NCBI RefSeq assembly: GCF_039592695.1
Contig: NZ_JBBUTK010000001.1
Span: forward strand, 930,001 to 994,000
Direction: 5' to 3'
DNA length: 64,000 nucleotides
Origin: Flagellimonas_A sp039592695
GTDB taxonomy: Bacteria; Bacteroidota; Bacteroidia; Flavobacteriales; Flavobacteriaceae
The notes beneath the pieces were generated by a model that was not told where the DNA came from, did no database searches, and worked only from the letters and a program-made list of their open reading frames with translations. A program made the translations under genes and the position numbers. Position 1 is the stretch's first letter. Every line of letters begins with the position of its first letter. Of this stretch, positions 18,330 to 27,889 are shown one piece after another.

Positions 18330-19529
18330 TTAATTTGAAGCCATGGCAGTCTCTTCATAGGTGATGCGGTAGATGGCGTCCCCAAAATCGTCAGAAATCA
18401 GCAGCGAACCATCTTCTAAAAACAAAAGGTCAACGGGCCGCCCCCAACGGGTTTGGTTTTCTTCATTGAGCCATCCGTCAATAAAGGGTTCGTAGCTCAG
18501 GGCCTTACCATCATCGTCAAGTTTTACCATAGTGATGCGGTACCCCGATTTTTTAGTGCGATTCCATGAACCGTGTTCTGCGATAAAGGCATGATTTTTA
18601 TATTCTTCAGGATACATCGTGCCCGAAATAAATTTGACGGCCAATGGTGCAACATGGGCATTCAGGTTTTGTACTGGCGCGATGAACTCTGCGCAGGGTC
18701 TTTGGTCTCCAAATTCTGGGTCGGCAATGGTGTCACCATGGCAAAAGGGATATCCAAAATGTTGGCCGATTTCGGTCACCTTGTTCAATTCACAGGGCGG
18801 TATGTCATCGCCCATCATGTCACGGCCATTATCGGTAAAATAGAGCACATCGGTATCGGGATGCCACGTAAATCCGACAGTGTTTCGAACGCCATGGGCC
18901 ACAATCTCCCTGTTGCTTCCGTCAGCATCCATGCGGGTGATGGTGGCATAGCGTTTGTCTGCCGATGTACTGTCACAAATGTTGCAGGGTGCCCCAACGG
19001 GAACATACAGTTTATCGTCTGGGCCAAAGGCGATATATTTCCATCCATGATGGAACTCATCGGGATAGTCGTCATAGACAACAACCGGTTCTGGAGGATT
19101 TTCAAGATTTGATTCAATATTGTCATATCTTAACAAGCGGTTTACTTCGGCAACATAAAGCGCCCCATCTTTGAAGGCAACCCCATTCGGAACTTCTAAA
19201 GTAGTGTCTAAAACAATCGTTCGGTCGGCACGATAGTCTCCATCTTCGTCCACTAGGGCGTAAAGTTTGTTCTCTGTGCGTGTACCGACGAACAGCGTAC
19301 CATTGTCGCCCATCGCCATAGAACGGGCGCCATCCAGATTTTCTGCAAACGTATGTACTGAAAACCCTGAAGGGAGATTTAGGCTATCTAAAGGAAGGCC
19401 GGAAGTATATGATAATTCTTTTTCGGTTTCTTGGGAAGCATCCTCTTTCTTTTTTTGATTACAGGATGCTACCAATACCACTACCGATAGAACAAACAGG
19501 TATTTAGGGAAAGTTATTTTTTTTAACAT
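18330..19529 (-). CDS. L-sorbosone/PQQ-glucose-dehydrogenase-like beta-propeller lipoprotein
   Basis: The 399-residue product has a lipoprotein signal (VVLVASCNQKKK). The body is a six-bladed propeller of the sorbosone/aldose dehydrogenase superfamily. Signature segments are GFSVHTFAENLDGARSMAM, VPNGVAFKDGALYVAE, GVRNTVGFTWHP, LYFTDNGRD and AFIAEHGSWNR, plus GRPVDLLFLEDGSLLISDD at the end. The family oxidises sugars or aldehydes with PQQ, but several lipoprotein members are uncharacterised and no pqq genes lie here. It is probably anchored in the periplasm. It is monocistronic by spacing. Confidence 0.85.
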   Translation of the reverse strand: MLKKITFPKYLFVLSVVVLVASCNQKKKEDASQETEKELSYTSGLPLDSLNLPSGFSVHTFAENLDGARSMAMGDNGTLFVGTRTENKLYALVDEDGDYRADRTIVLDTTLEVPNGVAFKDGALYVAEVNRLLRYDNIESNLENPPEPVVVYDDYPDEFHHGWKYIAFGPDDKLYVPVGAPCNICDSTSADKRYATITRMDADGSNREIVAHGVRNTVGFTWHPDTDVLYFTDNGRDMMGDDIPPCELNKVTEIGQHFGYPFCHGDTIADPEFGDQRPCAEFIAPVQNLNAHVAPLAVKFISGTMYPEEYKNHAFIAEHGSWNRTKKSGYRITMVKLDDDGKALSYEPFIDGWLNEENQTRWGRPVDLLFLEDGSLLISDDFGDAIYRITYEETAMASN

Positions 19530-19604
19530 GGATATACATTTACTCCCCTAAAATACAACATTGTTGTTCTATCGGGTCAGTACAATAGTCAAAATGAATT
19601 CTTC

Positions 19605-20171
19605 TTATTTGCCCTGCTCATCAGAACTCAATGCCTTCACATGGCCTTGATAGCTTATAGTAAATCGTTGATTGCTGTTGACATTCACAAAGGTGTTCAG
19701 ATTTGGAAATACCCGCATTGACACCTGATAGTCTTCGGTTTTTTCACTGATATTGAATTTGATTTGGTAACCACCTGATTTTTTGTCCTTTTGAATTTCA
19801 AGGTTTTTGGCCTTCCCCTCAAATTGGATTCCTGTCTTGTTTTGGTTGTAACCCCCGCCCATCTGTCGTTCACCGTAGTAGGGCAAATGGGCCATAACGC
19901 TATCATTTTTGATCTTTAAATAGTTGACATTGCCAATCAGATTGATTCTTCCGGCAGTGCTTCCGGGCGGCAATAGGCCAGCATTGCTGATTTGATTGAT
20001 GCTGTTGGTGGTCATGGGCATGGCCCAATCCGCTTCAAACTCAATAGGTTCTTGCTGAACCATTCGATCAAATTTTTGCTGCTCTTCTGCTGAAAGCTTT
20101 GATTTTGTACCGGTACATCCTAAAGCAAATGCAACCAACACCGACAATCCAAATTTTATAGCTGTCTTCAT
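19605..20171 (-). CDS. DUF4251 family lipoprotein
   Basis: I chose the start at 20171 because it gives a compact lipoprotein signal (LVAFALGCTGTKS). A longer frame runs to 20213 but would add 14 residues before the signal. The product is 188 residues. The beta-rich body with GRINLIGNVNYLKIKND, MAHLPYYGERQMGGGYN, GIQFEGKAKN and a YQVSMRVFPN block matches DUF4251, a Bacteroidota periplasmic family of unknown function. The stop is preceded by polar residues and no terminator is obvious. Confidence 0.85.
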   Translation of the reverse strand: MKTAIKFGLSVLVAFALGCTGTKSKLSAEEQQKFDRMVQQEPIEFEADWAMPMTTNSINQISNAGLLPPGSTAGRINLIGNVNYLKIKNDSVMAHLPYYGERQMGGGYNQNKTGIQFEGKAKNLEIQKDKKSGGYQIKFNISEKTEDYQVSMRVFPNLNTFVNVNSNQRFTISYQGHVKALSSDEQGK

Positions 20172-20273
20172 TGTGTTCTTCTTTTCCATATAATTTATGC
20201 AACCATGGCCCAATACACAATTATTTTAACTTTTCTTAAAATTTGAAATGTATTTCATTCGCGAACAGCCCAT

Positions 20274-20297
20274 AAAAAAAGCCCCAAAAAAAGGGGC
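20274..20297 (-). terminator. Rho-independent terminator of the 259-residue lipoprotein gene
   Basis: GCCCC (20281-20285) pairs with GGGGC (20293-20297), and on the minus strand it is followed by seven T (20280-20274). It lies 29 bases past the stop at 20326. Confidence 0.85.
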
Positions 20298-20325
20298 CAT
20301 TCTTAATGTAGGTTATTGGGGAATG

Positions 20326-21105
20326 TTATAAATCGATTTCTTCGGAAGCTCCATTCGGATAGGTAAGTGTCGCTTTGTCATCACAAGTACCGTCGCCGAA
20401 ATCAACATCGACCTCCAATCCGTTTTTGTTCACTGTCATGCTGCCAGATGACCAGTATGCACAGGTGAACTGCTTAGAGATGTCACCGGATACCGAATAG
20501 GTATTGCCATCTTTCTGTATCGTCCAACTTCCTGAAAGGTTCCAAAGAGTGTCTTGCCCTTCTTCAAAAACTATGGCAAAGGTTTTTGTACCATTTTCAG
20601 AAATGGTGCTTCCATCTGCAAATTCAACAGAAATCGTGCTGTTTACCGTAAAGGCAACACTTTCTTCATTGCTGCTTGTGATGACAAACGTTCTGGTACC
20701 GTTTATTTTGATATCACCCACAAAAAAGTCAGTGTAGGTTGCCGTGAACTCGGCGGTGTTTTCGTTTGCACCATAGGTGACGACCAAAGTTCCGTTGATA
20801 TTGTCAGTACCGTTCAGAACACAATTGTTGAAAGTGGCCGTAAAACCGGTGTCGGTATACTCGGCGGAATAACAATCATTTTTGGCAGTCTTCGCAGTAC
20901 TGCCGTTATCATTGAACAGTTCGGCCAATGCCGTATCAACAGATGAGGCAATGTCTTCAGTTTCCAATAATGTATTTACCTCGGCCTGCGAAAGCTCAGT
21001 TTCGATCATTCCGTTATCCTCGGCGTCATCAGAACAAGAAACGATAAAAAGTGCCGCTCCAAACAAAAATGCATATTTGAATACGTTGTTCATTATCTTT
21101 TTCAT
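20326..21105 (-). CDS. Hypothetical beta-rich lipoprotein
   Basis: The 259-residue product has a lipoprotein signal (ALFIVSCSDDAED, lipid Cys about residue 24) followed by a helical segment. The rest is rich in Thr/Asn beta strands (NGTLVVTYGANENTAEFTATYTD, INGTRTFVITSS read as short repeated strands) and ends in a GDGTCDDKATLTYPNG hairpin. Cys residues at the ends of the barrel-like part may pair. No family recognised. It has its own terminator and is probably monocistronic. Confidence 0.8.
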   Translation of the reverse strand: MKKIMNNVFKYAFLFGAALFIVSCSDDAEDNGMIETELSQAEVNTLLETEDIASSVDTALAELFNDNGSTAKTAKNDCYSAEYTDTGFTATFNNCVLNGTDNINGTLVVTYGANENTAEFTATYTDFFVGDIKINGTRTFVITSSNEESVAFTVNSTISVEFADGSTISENGTKTFAIVFEEGQDTLWNLSGSWTIQKDGNTYSVSGDISKQFTCAYWSSGSMTVNKNGLEVDVDFGDGTCDDKATLTYPNGASEEIDL

Positions 21106-21240
21106 GGGTATTTAAAGATTTTAAGGTTATGCAATGGCAACGCTTAATTGGAAGATTTAGTGCCGTCAAAACCGATAAATCGTTGAAATGCCCTTTATTT
21201 TATGAATCTGGAGGGAAGGGGCAATTTTTTTCTGGAATTG

Positions 21241-21405
21241 ATAAAATAGACCCCGGTCAATAAATGGATTGCAACGTGATTCGTTCATCCAAAAAATACC
21301 AGCCCAGAAACATGGCGACAATAGGATTGGCATAGGTATTGGTGGATACCTTTTCTGGAGATATAAATTTTAGCAAGCAATTTGAATGAAGTAAACGCTA
21401 TAAAC
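21241..21405 (-). pseudogene. Decayed partial copy of the EamA transporter 3' end
   Basis: This stretch lines up with the last ~180 bases of the EamA gene at 22895-23075, in the same orientation and highly similar by eye (shared runs such as ATAAAATAGACCCCGG). It has a 16-base deletion near the stop, between two ATGG repeats, and an extra base upstream that breaks the frame. Weaker similarity may extend to about 21460. No start is present. The rest of the 395-base gap (21106-21240, 21460-21500) shows nothing. Confidence 0.75.
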
Positions 21406-21500
21406 AATAAAGAATACCTTAGCTTGCCGTACCTCAATGCTGTGATTTATAGGCGGTGGCCAGTTTTCATACAGGTGAAGGTATGTAATCTCTTTAAGCC

Positions 21501-22718
21501 TTATTTCAACTTGCCCTTGAAGAAAGCTTTGTGGTTCTCCACGCTTTGATTGTACACCTCTCGAATTAAAGTTTCGATATCTAGACGTTTTGCGTTATGC
21601 GACATCAGGCCTTGCACCATTAGGTCACCCAAAGCTCTCTGATTCAGGCGTATCAATTCTTTATAGGGCCTGGGAGGATCGATGGGAATAATTTTGCCGC
21701 CAACCACGATGACCCCTCCACCTCCGGTGCCCACGCCAAAGAGAATCTCAGCCACCAAGGTTGGTAAATCCATTTCAATTTTGTCTCTAATATCTGTTTT
21801 TACTGGTGTCAGCACAAAACCGTGTCGTTCTCCATTGAAGACTCCCGTTCCGCAAATCTGCCCCTCATCATTAATGTCATAAGCTCGCCAAAGTTCCGTC
21901 CATCCCGCAATATTGGTAATCTTTGACCGGAGTATTTCCATATTCTTACCAGGCTCACGAATGAATGCCTCAATTCCACTCTGATAAGTTACCTTACCGA
22001 CAATCACGTTGTTATTGTTAATTCCCCAGGCTTTACTATAAATCGCTGTTGGGTCATTAATATCATGTATTCCGTTTGAGTCATGAACAAAAGCGTGCCA
22101 GTCTCCGTCAGCAGTCATCGAAGCGCCCACGATGAGGCCAATATCATTGATATCGGTAGGATCTGTTGCATTTCCTCCCAAAGTAGGGAGAAAATTAGGG
22201 CTGCCATCGTATACAAATCCTTGTGGTAGGTCATAGGCACGTCCTACCATGTGGCCATTGGCATTTACCGCGTGTCCGAATGCAATGTAAGCATTGGGAA
22301 AGGGATTTATGACTTGCTGCGTGTTACTGTTATATAAGTAAGCTTCTGCACTGCTCCCACCACGAGTCCCCACAATAAGTCCAGAATCATTTATTCCCAT
22401 GGCAATGCTCCAGGTTGAGCCCAATTCTTCATTTAAATCAATAAGTACCTCTTCTTGCCATAAAAAAGCATGGGTGGTATTGCCAGCCTTAAACTCACCC
22501 ACAATCTGTTCCTTACCGATGTTATTAATATCGTAGGCTTCACTCGTGCTGGTTCCTTGATTCAGGGTAAGGTCTTTCAAATTATTGTTCTTTAAACGGG
22601 CCGCATGAACGTAAGTGCCCCCAGAAGCGTCTCCGACAACTGTACCCTCTTCGTTAATCGCATTGGCGTTCGATCCAAATCCTCCGAAATTAGGAACTGC
22701 TGTAATGGTGTATTTCAT
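21501..22718 (-). CDS. HAF-repeat (extracellular repeat) protein
   Basis: The 405-residue product has no signal peptide. Residues about 8-305 consist of roughly seven repeats of the HAF type (AxGINDxGxIVGxxxxxxxxHAFLW): INEEGTVVGDASG, INNIGKEQIVGEFKAG...HAFLW, INDSGLIVGTRG, INDIGLIVGASM...HAFV, INNNNVIVGKV and INDEGQICGTG...HGFVL. The remaining ~100 residues contain a glycine-rich segment and a helical end. HAF repeats form propeller-like folds of unknown role. The gene sits between an intact EamA gene and a decayed copy of its 3' end, which suggests it entered with a duplication. Confidence 0.8.
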   Translation of the reverse strand: MKYTITAVPNFGGFGSNANAINEEGTVVGDASGGTYVHAARLKNNNLKDLTLNQGTSTSEAYDINNIGKEQIVGEFKAGNTTHAFLWQEEVLIDLNEELGSTWSIAMGINDSGLIVGTRGGSSAEAYLYNSNTQQVINPFPNAYIAFGHAVNANGHMVGRAYDLPQGFVYDGSPNFLPTLGGNATDPTDINDIGLIVGASMTADGDWHAFVHDSNGIHDINDPTAIYSKAWGINNNNVIVGKVTYQSGIEAFIREPGKNMEILRSKITNIAGWTELWRAYDINDEGQICGTGVFNGERHGFVLTPVKTDIRDKIEMDLPTLVAEILFGVGTGGGGVIVVGGKIIPIDPPRPYKELIRLNQRALGDLMVQGLMSHNAKRLDIETLIREVYNQSVENHKAFFKGKLK

Positions 22719-22848
22719 GACGACGATTTAGTTTTCAAATAACTAAAGCTACTCGTAAATAAGAAAAATCTTATATCAATGTGTGTAAATGACTGTGTAT
22801 CAAGTATGAAAAGTATTGTTCCTTGTGTGAAAGGAATTCAGGAAAGCA

Positions 22849-23766
22849 TCAGCGATTAAAGCGAGTTGGTCTAAAGCTTTTCTTGTTACTGTTAATAAAA
22901 TAGACCCCGGTCAATAAAATAATGGCTGCAACTATGGATTGCAACGTGATTTTTTCATCCAAAAAATACCAACCCAAAAACATGGCGACAATAGGATTGA
23001 CGTAGGTATTGGTGGATACCTTTTCTGGAGATACAAACTTTAAAAGATAATTGAAGGAGGTAAATGCCACAATGCTTCCAAGAATGACCAACAATACCAT
23101 AACCCATTGTACCTGCGTGCTCCAACCCAGCGGTGAAGACCACGATTCGCCAAAAGCTAGGCTCATGATCCCCAGTAAAATTCCACCTGTTAACATTTGA
23201 TATCCCGTATTGACAAAATAGTTTTTCGGAAAGTCTGCCTTGCCGACAAAAAGACTGCCGTAGGCCCACGCCAGCATGGCCGCGAAAATCATAAGGACTC
23301 CCACAAAGGAATGTTCTGATTGTAGCAATTCTTTCTGGCTGACCAAAAGGTAGATGCCCAACATGCCCAAAATGATGCCGATGATAGACATGGGCTTGAT
23401 TTTCTTTCCCTGCAAAAAGAACATCATCAACAATATGACCAAGGGCTGGGCAGATATCTCCAAGGCGGCAAAATTACTGTCCACAAATTTCAATGCCCAC
23501 ACCACTACCCCATTGCCAAAGCTCAAAAAAAGAAAGCCTACAAAAACAGTATTCAAAAATTGCCTCTTTGTAATTGCCAACGACCGGCCCATGAGTTTTG
23601 CAATCAAGAATATCAAAAGACCGGCAGTGGTAAAACGGACACCCGCCAAGAAAAAAGGCGGCAGGTCGGTCACGGCAATTTTGTTCAACAGATAGGTGGA
23701 GCCCCAAATGACATAAATTGAGAAAAATGCCAAAAGGATCAAAAGTGTGTTCTTTTGTGCTTTCAT
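22849..23766 (-). CDS. EamA-family (DMT superfamily) transporter
   Basis: The 305-residue product has ten predicted membrane helices in two EamA halves. The first half has IWGSTYLLNKIAV and the inner-helix GGVRF-like segment LAGVRFTTAG. The second half has SFNYLLKFVSPEKVSTNTYVNPIVAMFLGW, a typical EamA ending with a Pro in the ninth helix. Family members export amino acids, metabolites or drugs; the substrate here is unknown. The C-terminus ends in basic residues. The 3' end is the source of the partial copy at 21241-21405. Confidence 0.93.
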   Translation of the reverse strand: MKAQKNTLLILLAFFSIYVIWGSTYLLNKIAVTDLPPFFLAGVRFTTAGLLIFLIAKLMGRSLAITKRQFLNTVFVGFLFLSFGNGVVVWALKFVDSNFAALEISAQPLVILLMMFFLQGKKIKPMSIIGIILGMLGIYLLVSQKELLQSEHSFVGVLMIFAAMLAWAYGSLFVGKADFPKNYFVNTGYQMLTGGILLGIMSLAFGESWSSPLGWSTQVQWVMVLLVILGSIVAFTSFNYLLKFVSPEKVSTNTYVNPIVAMFLGWYFLDEKITLQSIVAAIILLTGVYFINSNKKSFRPTRFNR

Positions 23767-23833
23767 TCAGCTTCAATGAAGTGGCAATATCATTCTTTTC
23801 GACAAGACTTGGGTCTGAAAAGAAGAAATAATT

Positions 23834-24523
23834 TCATTGTCGTGTAAAGGGAACAAATCTTACTGACATCATGTTTTTTGTTTTGATTTTTCCTCGGTTT
23901 TTTGTTAAGAGTATTAAATCTCGAATCCCATGATGGGGACCCACGGGAATAATCATGCGGCCACCATCTTTCAATTGCTCAATCAAAGGTTTGGGTATCT
24001 CTTCGGCGCCAGCAGTAACCACTATGGCATCAAAAGGCGCATGTTCTTCCCAGCCATGGTATCCATCACCTATCTTGGTCACTACATTACCATACTCCAT
24101 ATCATCCAATAATTTTTTGGCCCTTTTTCCCAATTCAGGAATGATCTCAATGGTATAGACCGAATCGACGATTTCTGCGAGCACAGCAGCTTGATACCCT
24201 GAGCCCGTACCGATTTCAAGAACTTTTTTTGTGCTTTTTGGTTTTATGGCCTGAGTCATATAGGCGACCATATACGGTTGCGAAATAGTCTGCTTTTCGC
24301 CGATGGGCAAAGGGCTATCGCTGTAGGCATAGACTTGTTGTTCTTTGGGCACAAAAAGATGTCTGGGCACCTTAGATATGGCCCGAAGGGTAGCCCTGTC
24401 ATAAATATCGCGCTCCATCAATTGGTTTTCGACCATGGCAAGCCTAAGGGCATGATAGTCAATTTGTGCTTGACCATTTAACCATGTCGTTAGTGAGAAC
24501 AATACGCCCAAACCCCAACGCAT
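23834..24523 (-). CDS. pcm: Protein-L-isoaspartate O-methyltransferase with signal peptide
   Basis: PIMT methylates isoaspartyl residues with SAM to start repair of aged proteins. The 229 residues include the substrate region VPRHLFVPKEQ, the active-site segment ISQPYMVAYMTQA, SAM motif I VLEIGTGSGYQAAVLAE and motif II VYTIEIIPEL, and the IVVTAGAEEIPKPLIEQL block. Unusually for the family it begins with a hydrophobic segment ending LNGQAQ that looks like a cleavable signal peptide, so the protein may be periplasmic. It is 34 bases upstream of the BNR-repeat gene's stop. Confidence 0.94.
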   Translation of the reverse strand: MRWGLGVLFSLTTWLNGQAQIDYHALRLAMVENQLMERDIYDRATLRAISKVPRHLFVPKEQQVYAYSDSPLPIGEKQTISQPYMVAYMTQAIKPKSTKKVLEIGTGSGYQAAVLAEIVDSVYTIEIIPELGKRAKKLLDDMEYGNVVTKIGDGYHGWEEHAPFDAIVVTAGAEEIPKPLIEQLKDGGRMIIPVGPHHGIRDLILLTKNRGKIKTKNMMSVRFVPFTRQ

Positions 24524-24557
24524 TCGGAGCTGTTTTAAACAGATTTTTGTCGACTAT

Positions 24558-27500
24558 TTAATCTTTTGGCAGTCCTTGGCCTTCAATCCAAGGAGCGTCA
24601 GCTTCTTTGAGAGCGGTTTCCAATCCCGGTAAGGTGGTCTCGACCATGGTACGCAAATCAGACTTGACATCGTTCAATTGCTTTTCGGCACGTCCAAATG
24701 CCTTTTTATGGTTCTCTGTCGGGCCATACGTATTGGTCAAGGCCACGAAGCCAATAAAAGACCCGTTACCTGGAGTTGGTGGATTGCGCTCCCCTATTTC
24801 ATTCTTAGCGGCATTGCCACGCATAGTGGTTTTCATTTCCAAAAGCTTGCTTTTGGCTTCATGTATGTTTTCATAGAGTTGGGCCGATGGCTTTTTTGCC
24901 TGGCCGTAAGCCCGTTTCATGGCATCGACTAATTTCAGGCTCTTGTCAAGCGTGGTGTTGACGGCCATCAGGTTTTGCTGAAACTCCTGAAAATCATTTC
25001 TAAAGGCATCAATTTCTGAAGTTGGCTTGGCAGGCAGGGCACCATCACGCAATTTCTCTACTTGAAAATCCATCGGGCCTGCCAATTGGGTGAGGGTTCC
25101 ATCAACATTTTGGTGTAGACTTACGGAATAGGTACCAGGCGTGGCCATATTGGATGAACCAAAAAAACCGTCTTCGTCACTCGGCTCTGGCTTTTTTAGC
25201 GGAACGCCGCTTCTTTCGGCATGGGTCAAATCCCATGCTACACGGTTCATCCCTTTTTCATTGGTGCCTTTCACTGTATTTACCAGATTGCCTTGGGCAT
25301 CTTTTACCATCAATACAACACTTGGGCCTTCTTGCTGTTTTTCGTTTTCAAAGGCTTCCCATCCGGGGAAGGGAATATTGGCTTCCTGTTTTGTGAGTTC
25401 TTTCTCTTTTTTGGTACGCTTGTCTTTGAGCGATTCTAACTTTTCGGGGAGGTAATAGGTAAATACCGCCCCAAAAGGTGGATTTTTGGCGGCATAGGTG
25501 TTGTCGCCTTGGCCATAAACACCGTCTTTTGGTACATACCAATACGCCGGTCTAGTGTTAAATAGCTGTACTTCCCCTTTTTTGGTTTCGTCAAATTCCC
25601 GTATGGGGGTCAGGTCATCCAAAACATAAAACCCACGCCCAAAAGAGGCGCCCACAATATCATTTTCCCTTCGTTGAATGGTAATGTCCCTAAAAGATAT
25701 TGTTGGTAGACCGCCTTTTAACTGCTTCCAATTCGTGCCGCCATCCTTGGTAAAATAAATTCCGTATTCGGTAGCTGCGAAAAGCAGGTTTTTCTGTTCG
25801 TGGTCCTGTACAATACGCCATGTCAGCAATTGATTGGGCAAGTTTCCATTGATGAATGACCAAGTGCGGCCCTTATCAGTGCTCTTCAACAAATAAGGCT
25901 TGTAATCACCTTCTTTGTGATTGTCCAAAACCAAATACACCGTATTGGCATCGAATAGGTCTGCCCTGACATCGTTTACAAAAGCCCTATTGGGCACTCC
26001 TTTGATAGTGCCAAGCATGACTTTGCGCCATGTGGCACCACCATCTTCAGTAACCTGTAAGATACCGTCGTCGGTGCCCGCATAGATCAATCCCTCTTGT
26101 TTCGGTGATTCTGCCAAGGAAGTTATGGTGTTGTAAACACTCATGGCCCCGACGTCCCATGGATTGTCCCAGCTTTGTTGCTTTCCCATGATGGGAAGTG
26201 TCAATCGCTCTTCGTTTCTGGTGAGGTCTTCGGAAATGACCGTCCACGAATCACCCCTATCCTCAGATTTCCATACCCGGTAGGATGCAAAATAGAGCCG
26301 AGTGGGCTTGTGTGGGCTCACCAAAATCGGGGCATCCCAATTGAAGCGTTCGTGGGGATCACCCTCGGCGGGTTGTGGTTGAATGAACACTGTTTCGCCC
26401 GTGGTCTGGTCAATCCTCCAGAGCCATCCCTGTTGAAATTCGCCATAAGTGATATCAGGATTACCGGGTTCCACGGCAGATTGGTGCCCGTCTGCCCCCA
26501 GGGTAATCCACCAATCATGATTGAGGATTCCGGCCGAACTAGTAGTTCGGGAGGGCCCGCCATGGGAGCCATTGTCTTGTGTGCCACCATAAATGTTATA
26601 GAATGGAGCCGAGTCATCAACGGCCACTTTGTAATATTGGGTTATGGGAAGATTCGCAAAATAGCGCCATGTCTTGGTCAAATCGTAGGATTCATACAAT
26701 CCGCCATCCGTACCGAAAAGCACATAGTTTGGGTCATCTTTCTTGAAAGCCATGGCATGGCTGTCAACGTGCTTGTTCTTTTCATTCATGAACTCAAAAC
26801 TCTTTCCGTGGTCATCGGAAACTTGAACAGTGTTGCTCATCAAATACAAACGGCCCTCTTGATGTGGAGAGGCATACAGTTCTTGATAGTAATGTGGACC
26901 GGTACCGCCTGAAACGGCATCGGACTGTTTTGACCAAGATGCCCCGCCATTTTTCGAGATGAACACGCCGCCCTTTTTACGGTCCAATTCAATGGCCGCG
27001 TAAATGGTTTCGCTGTTGAACGGTGATAGGGCCAATCCTATCTTTCCCAAGTTGGATTTTGGAATGCCCTGTGTCAATTTTGTCCATGTTTTTCCACCAT
27101 CGGTACTTTTATGTAGGCCAGAACCTGGGCCGCCACCCATGTATGCGGCAACAGTACGGTGCCTATCCCATGTGGCGGCATAGAGAATATCTGGATTGTC
27201 AGGACTTATGACCAAATCTGTTACACCCGTCCATTTTTCATCACCCAATGTTTTCTGCCATGTTTTACCGCCATTCTCAGAACGGTAAAAACCACGTTCA
27301 CCCCCACTACTCCATAACGGCCCCTGTACGGCAACGAATATTTTGTTGGAATCTTCTGGATGGACAATGATTTTAGAGATGTGCTCAGATTTGTCAAGCC
27401 CCATGTTCTTCCAACTTTTTCCTTCATCATGACTGGCATAAATACCATCGCCAAAACCAACATGGCGACCACCTACGTTCTCTCCAGTCCCGACCCAAAC

Positions 27501-27809
27501 TGTAGCCGGATTGTTAGGGTCAATGGTAACACAGCCAATGGAATAACTTTTTTCACCGTCAAATATGGGTTTGAAAGTAGTGCCAGAATTTTCGGTTTTC
27601 CATACGCCCCCTGAACCTACCGCCACATACCAAACATTTTCATTCTCGGGATGGATGGCGATATCTGCAATTCTACCTGAAGTCAAGGCTGGCCCCAAGT
27701 TTCTGAACTTTAGACCCGAAAAAATTTCCTTTTCCTTGTCTTGACTTGTCAAAGAGAAAGAAATCAATAACGATAGAAATAGGGTCAAATAGGCGAAGCG
27801 TTTTTTCAT
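24558..27809 (-). CDS. Large exported BNR/sortilin-like beta-propeller protein
   Basis: I chose the start at 27809 because it begins a good signal peptide (MKKRFAYLTLFLSLLISFSL); the frame is open a further 24 codons upstream. The product is 1083 residues. Residues about 30-720 form many BNR/Asp-box repeats of the VPS10/glycosyl-hydrolase type (GGVWKTENSGTTF, GIYASHDEGKSWKN, GLHKSTDGGKTWTK, GGVFISKNGGASWS, ILQVTEDGGATWRK), giving one or two propellers. Residues about 800-920 look like an Ig-like domain (GMNRVAWDL). The C-terminal ~150 residues are helical. Such proteins are common in Bacteroidota and have no agreed substrate. A glycan or peptide ligand is inference. Confidence 0.88.
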   Translation of the reverse strand: MKKRFAYLTLFLSLLISFSLTSQDKEKEIFSGLKFRNLGPALTSGRIADIAIHPENENVWYVAVGSGGVWKTENSGTTFKPIFDGEKSYSIGCVTIDPNNPATVWVGTGENVGGRHVGFGDGIYASHDEGKSWKNMGLDKSEHISKIIVHPEDSNKIFVAVQGPLWSSGGERGFYRSENGGKTWQKTLGDEKWTGVTDLVISPDNPDILYAATWDRHRTVAAYMGGGPGSGLHKSTDGGKTWTKLTQGIPKSNLGKIGLALSPFNSETIYAAIELDRKKGGVFISKNGGASWSKQSDAVSGGTGPHYYQELYASPHQEGRLYLMSNTVQVSDDHGKSFEFMNEKNKHVDSHAMAFKKDDPNYVLFGTDGGLYESYDLTKTWRYFANLPITQYYKVAVDDSAPFYNIYGGTQDNGSHGGPSRTTSSAGILNHDWWITLGADGHQSAVEPGNPDITYGEFQQGWLWRIDQTTGETVFIQPQPAEGDPHERFNWDAPILVSPHKPTRLYFASYRVWKSEDRGDSWTVISEDLTRNEERLTLPIMGKQQSWDNPWDVGAMSVYNTITSLAESPKQEGLIYAGTDDGILQVTEDGGATWRKVMLGTIKGVPNRAFVNDVRADLFDANTVYLVLDNHKEGDYKPYLLKSTDKGRTWSFINGNLPNQLLTWRIVQDHEQKNLLFAATEYGIYFTKDGGTNWKQLKGGLPTISFRDITIQRRENDIVGASFGRGFYVLDDLTPIREFDETKKGEVQLFNTRPAYWYVPKDGVYGQGDNTYAAKNPPFGAVFTYYLPEKLESLKDKRTKKEKELTKQEANIPFPGWEAFENEKQQEGPSVVLMVKDAQGNLVNTVKGTNEKGMNRVAWDLTHAERSGVPLKKPEPSDEDGFFGSSNMATPGTYSVSLHQNVDGTLTQLAGPMDFQVEKLRDGALPAKPTSEIDAFRNDFQEFQQNLMAVNTTLDKSLKLVDAMKRAYGQAKKPSAQLYENIHEAKSKLLEMKTTMRGNAAKNEIGERNPPTPGNGSFIGFVALTNTYGPTENHKKAFGRAEKQLNDVKSDLRTMVETTLPGLETALKEADAPWIEGQGLPKD

Positions 27810-27889
27810 TGTAGATAGTTTTGGTTTAAGAAGTATTGAAGATAACCAAAAACTATATTTTGAAAAAGAACAGGCAGGCAAAAAGGAAA

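Noticed and set aside
21241..23075. Mobile element flanked by direct repeats
   Set aside because: The repeats are coding remnants of one EamA gene; there is no transposase, terminal inverted repeat or target duplication.
26175..26912. Plus-strand frame of 245 codons opposite the BNR-repeat gene
   Set aside because: It is a mirror of repeated BNR codons; no independent family or start signal.
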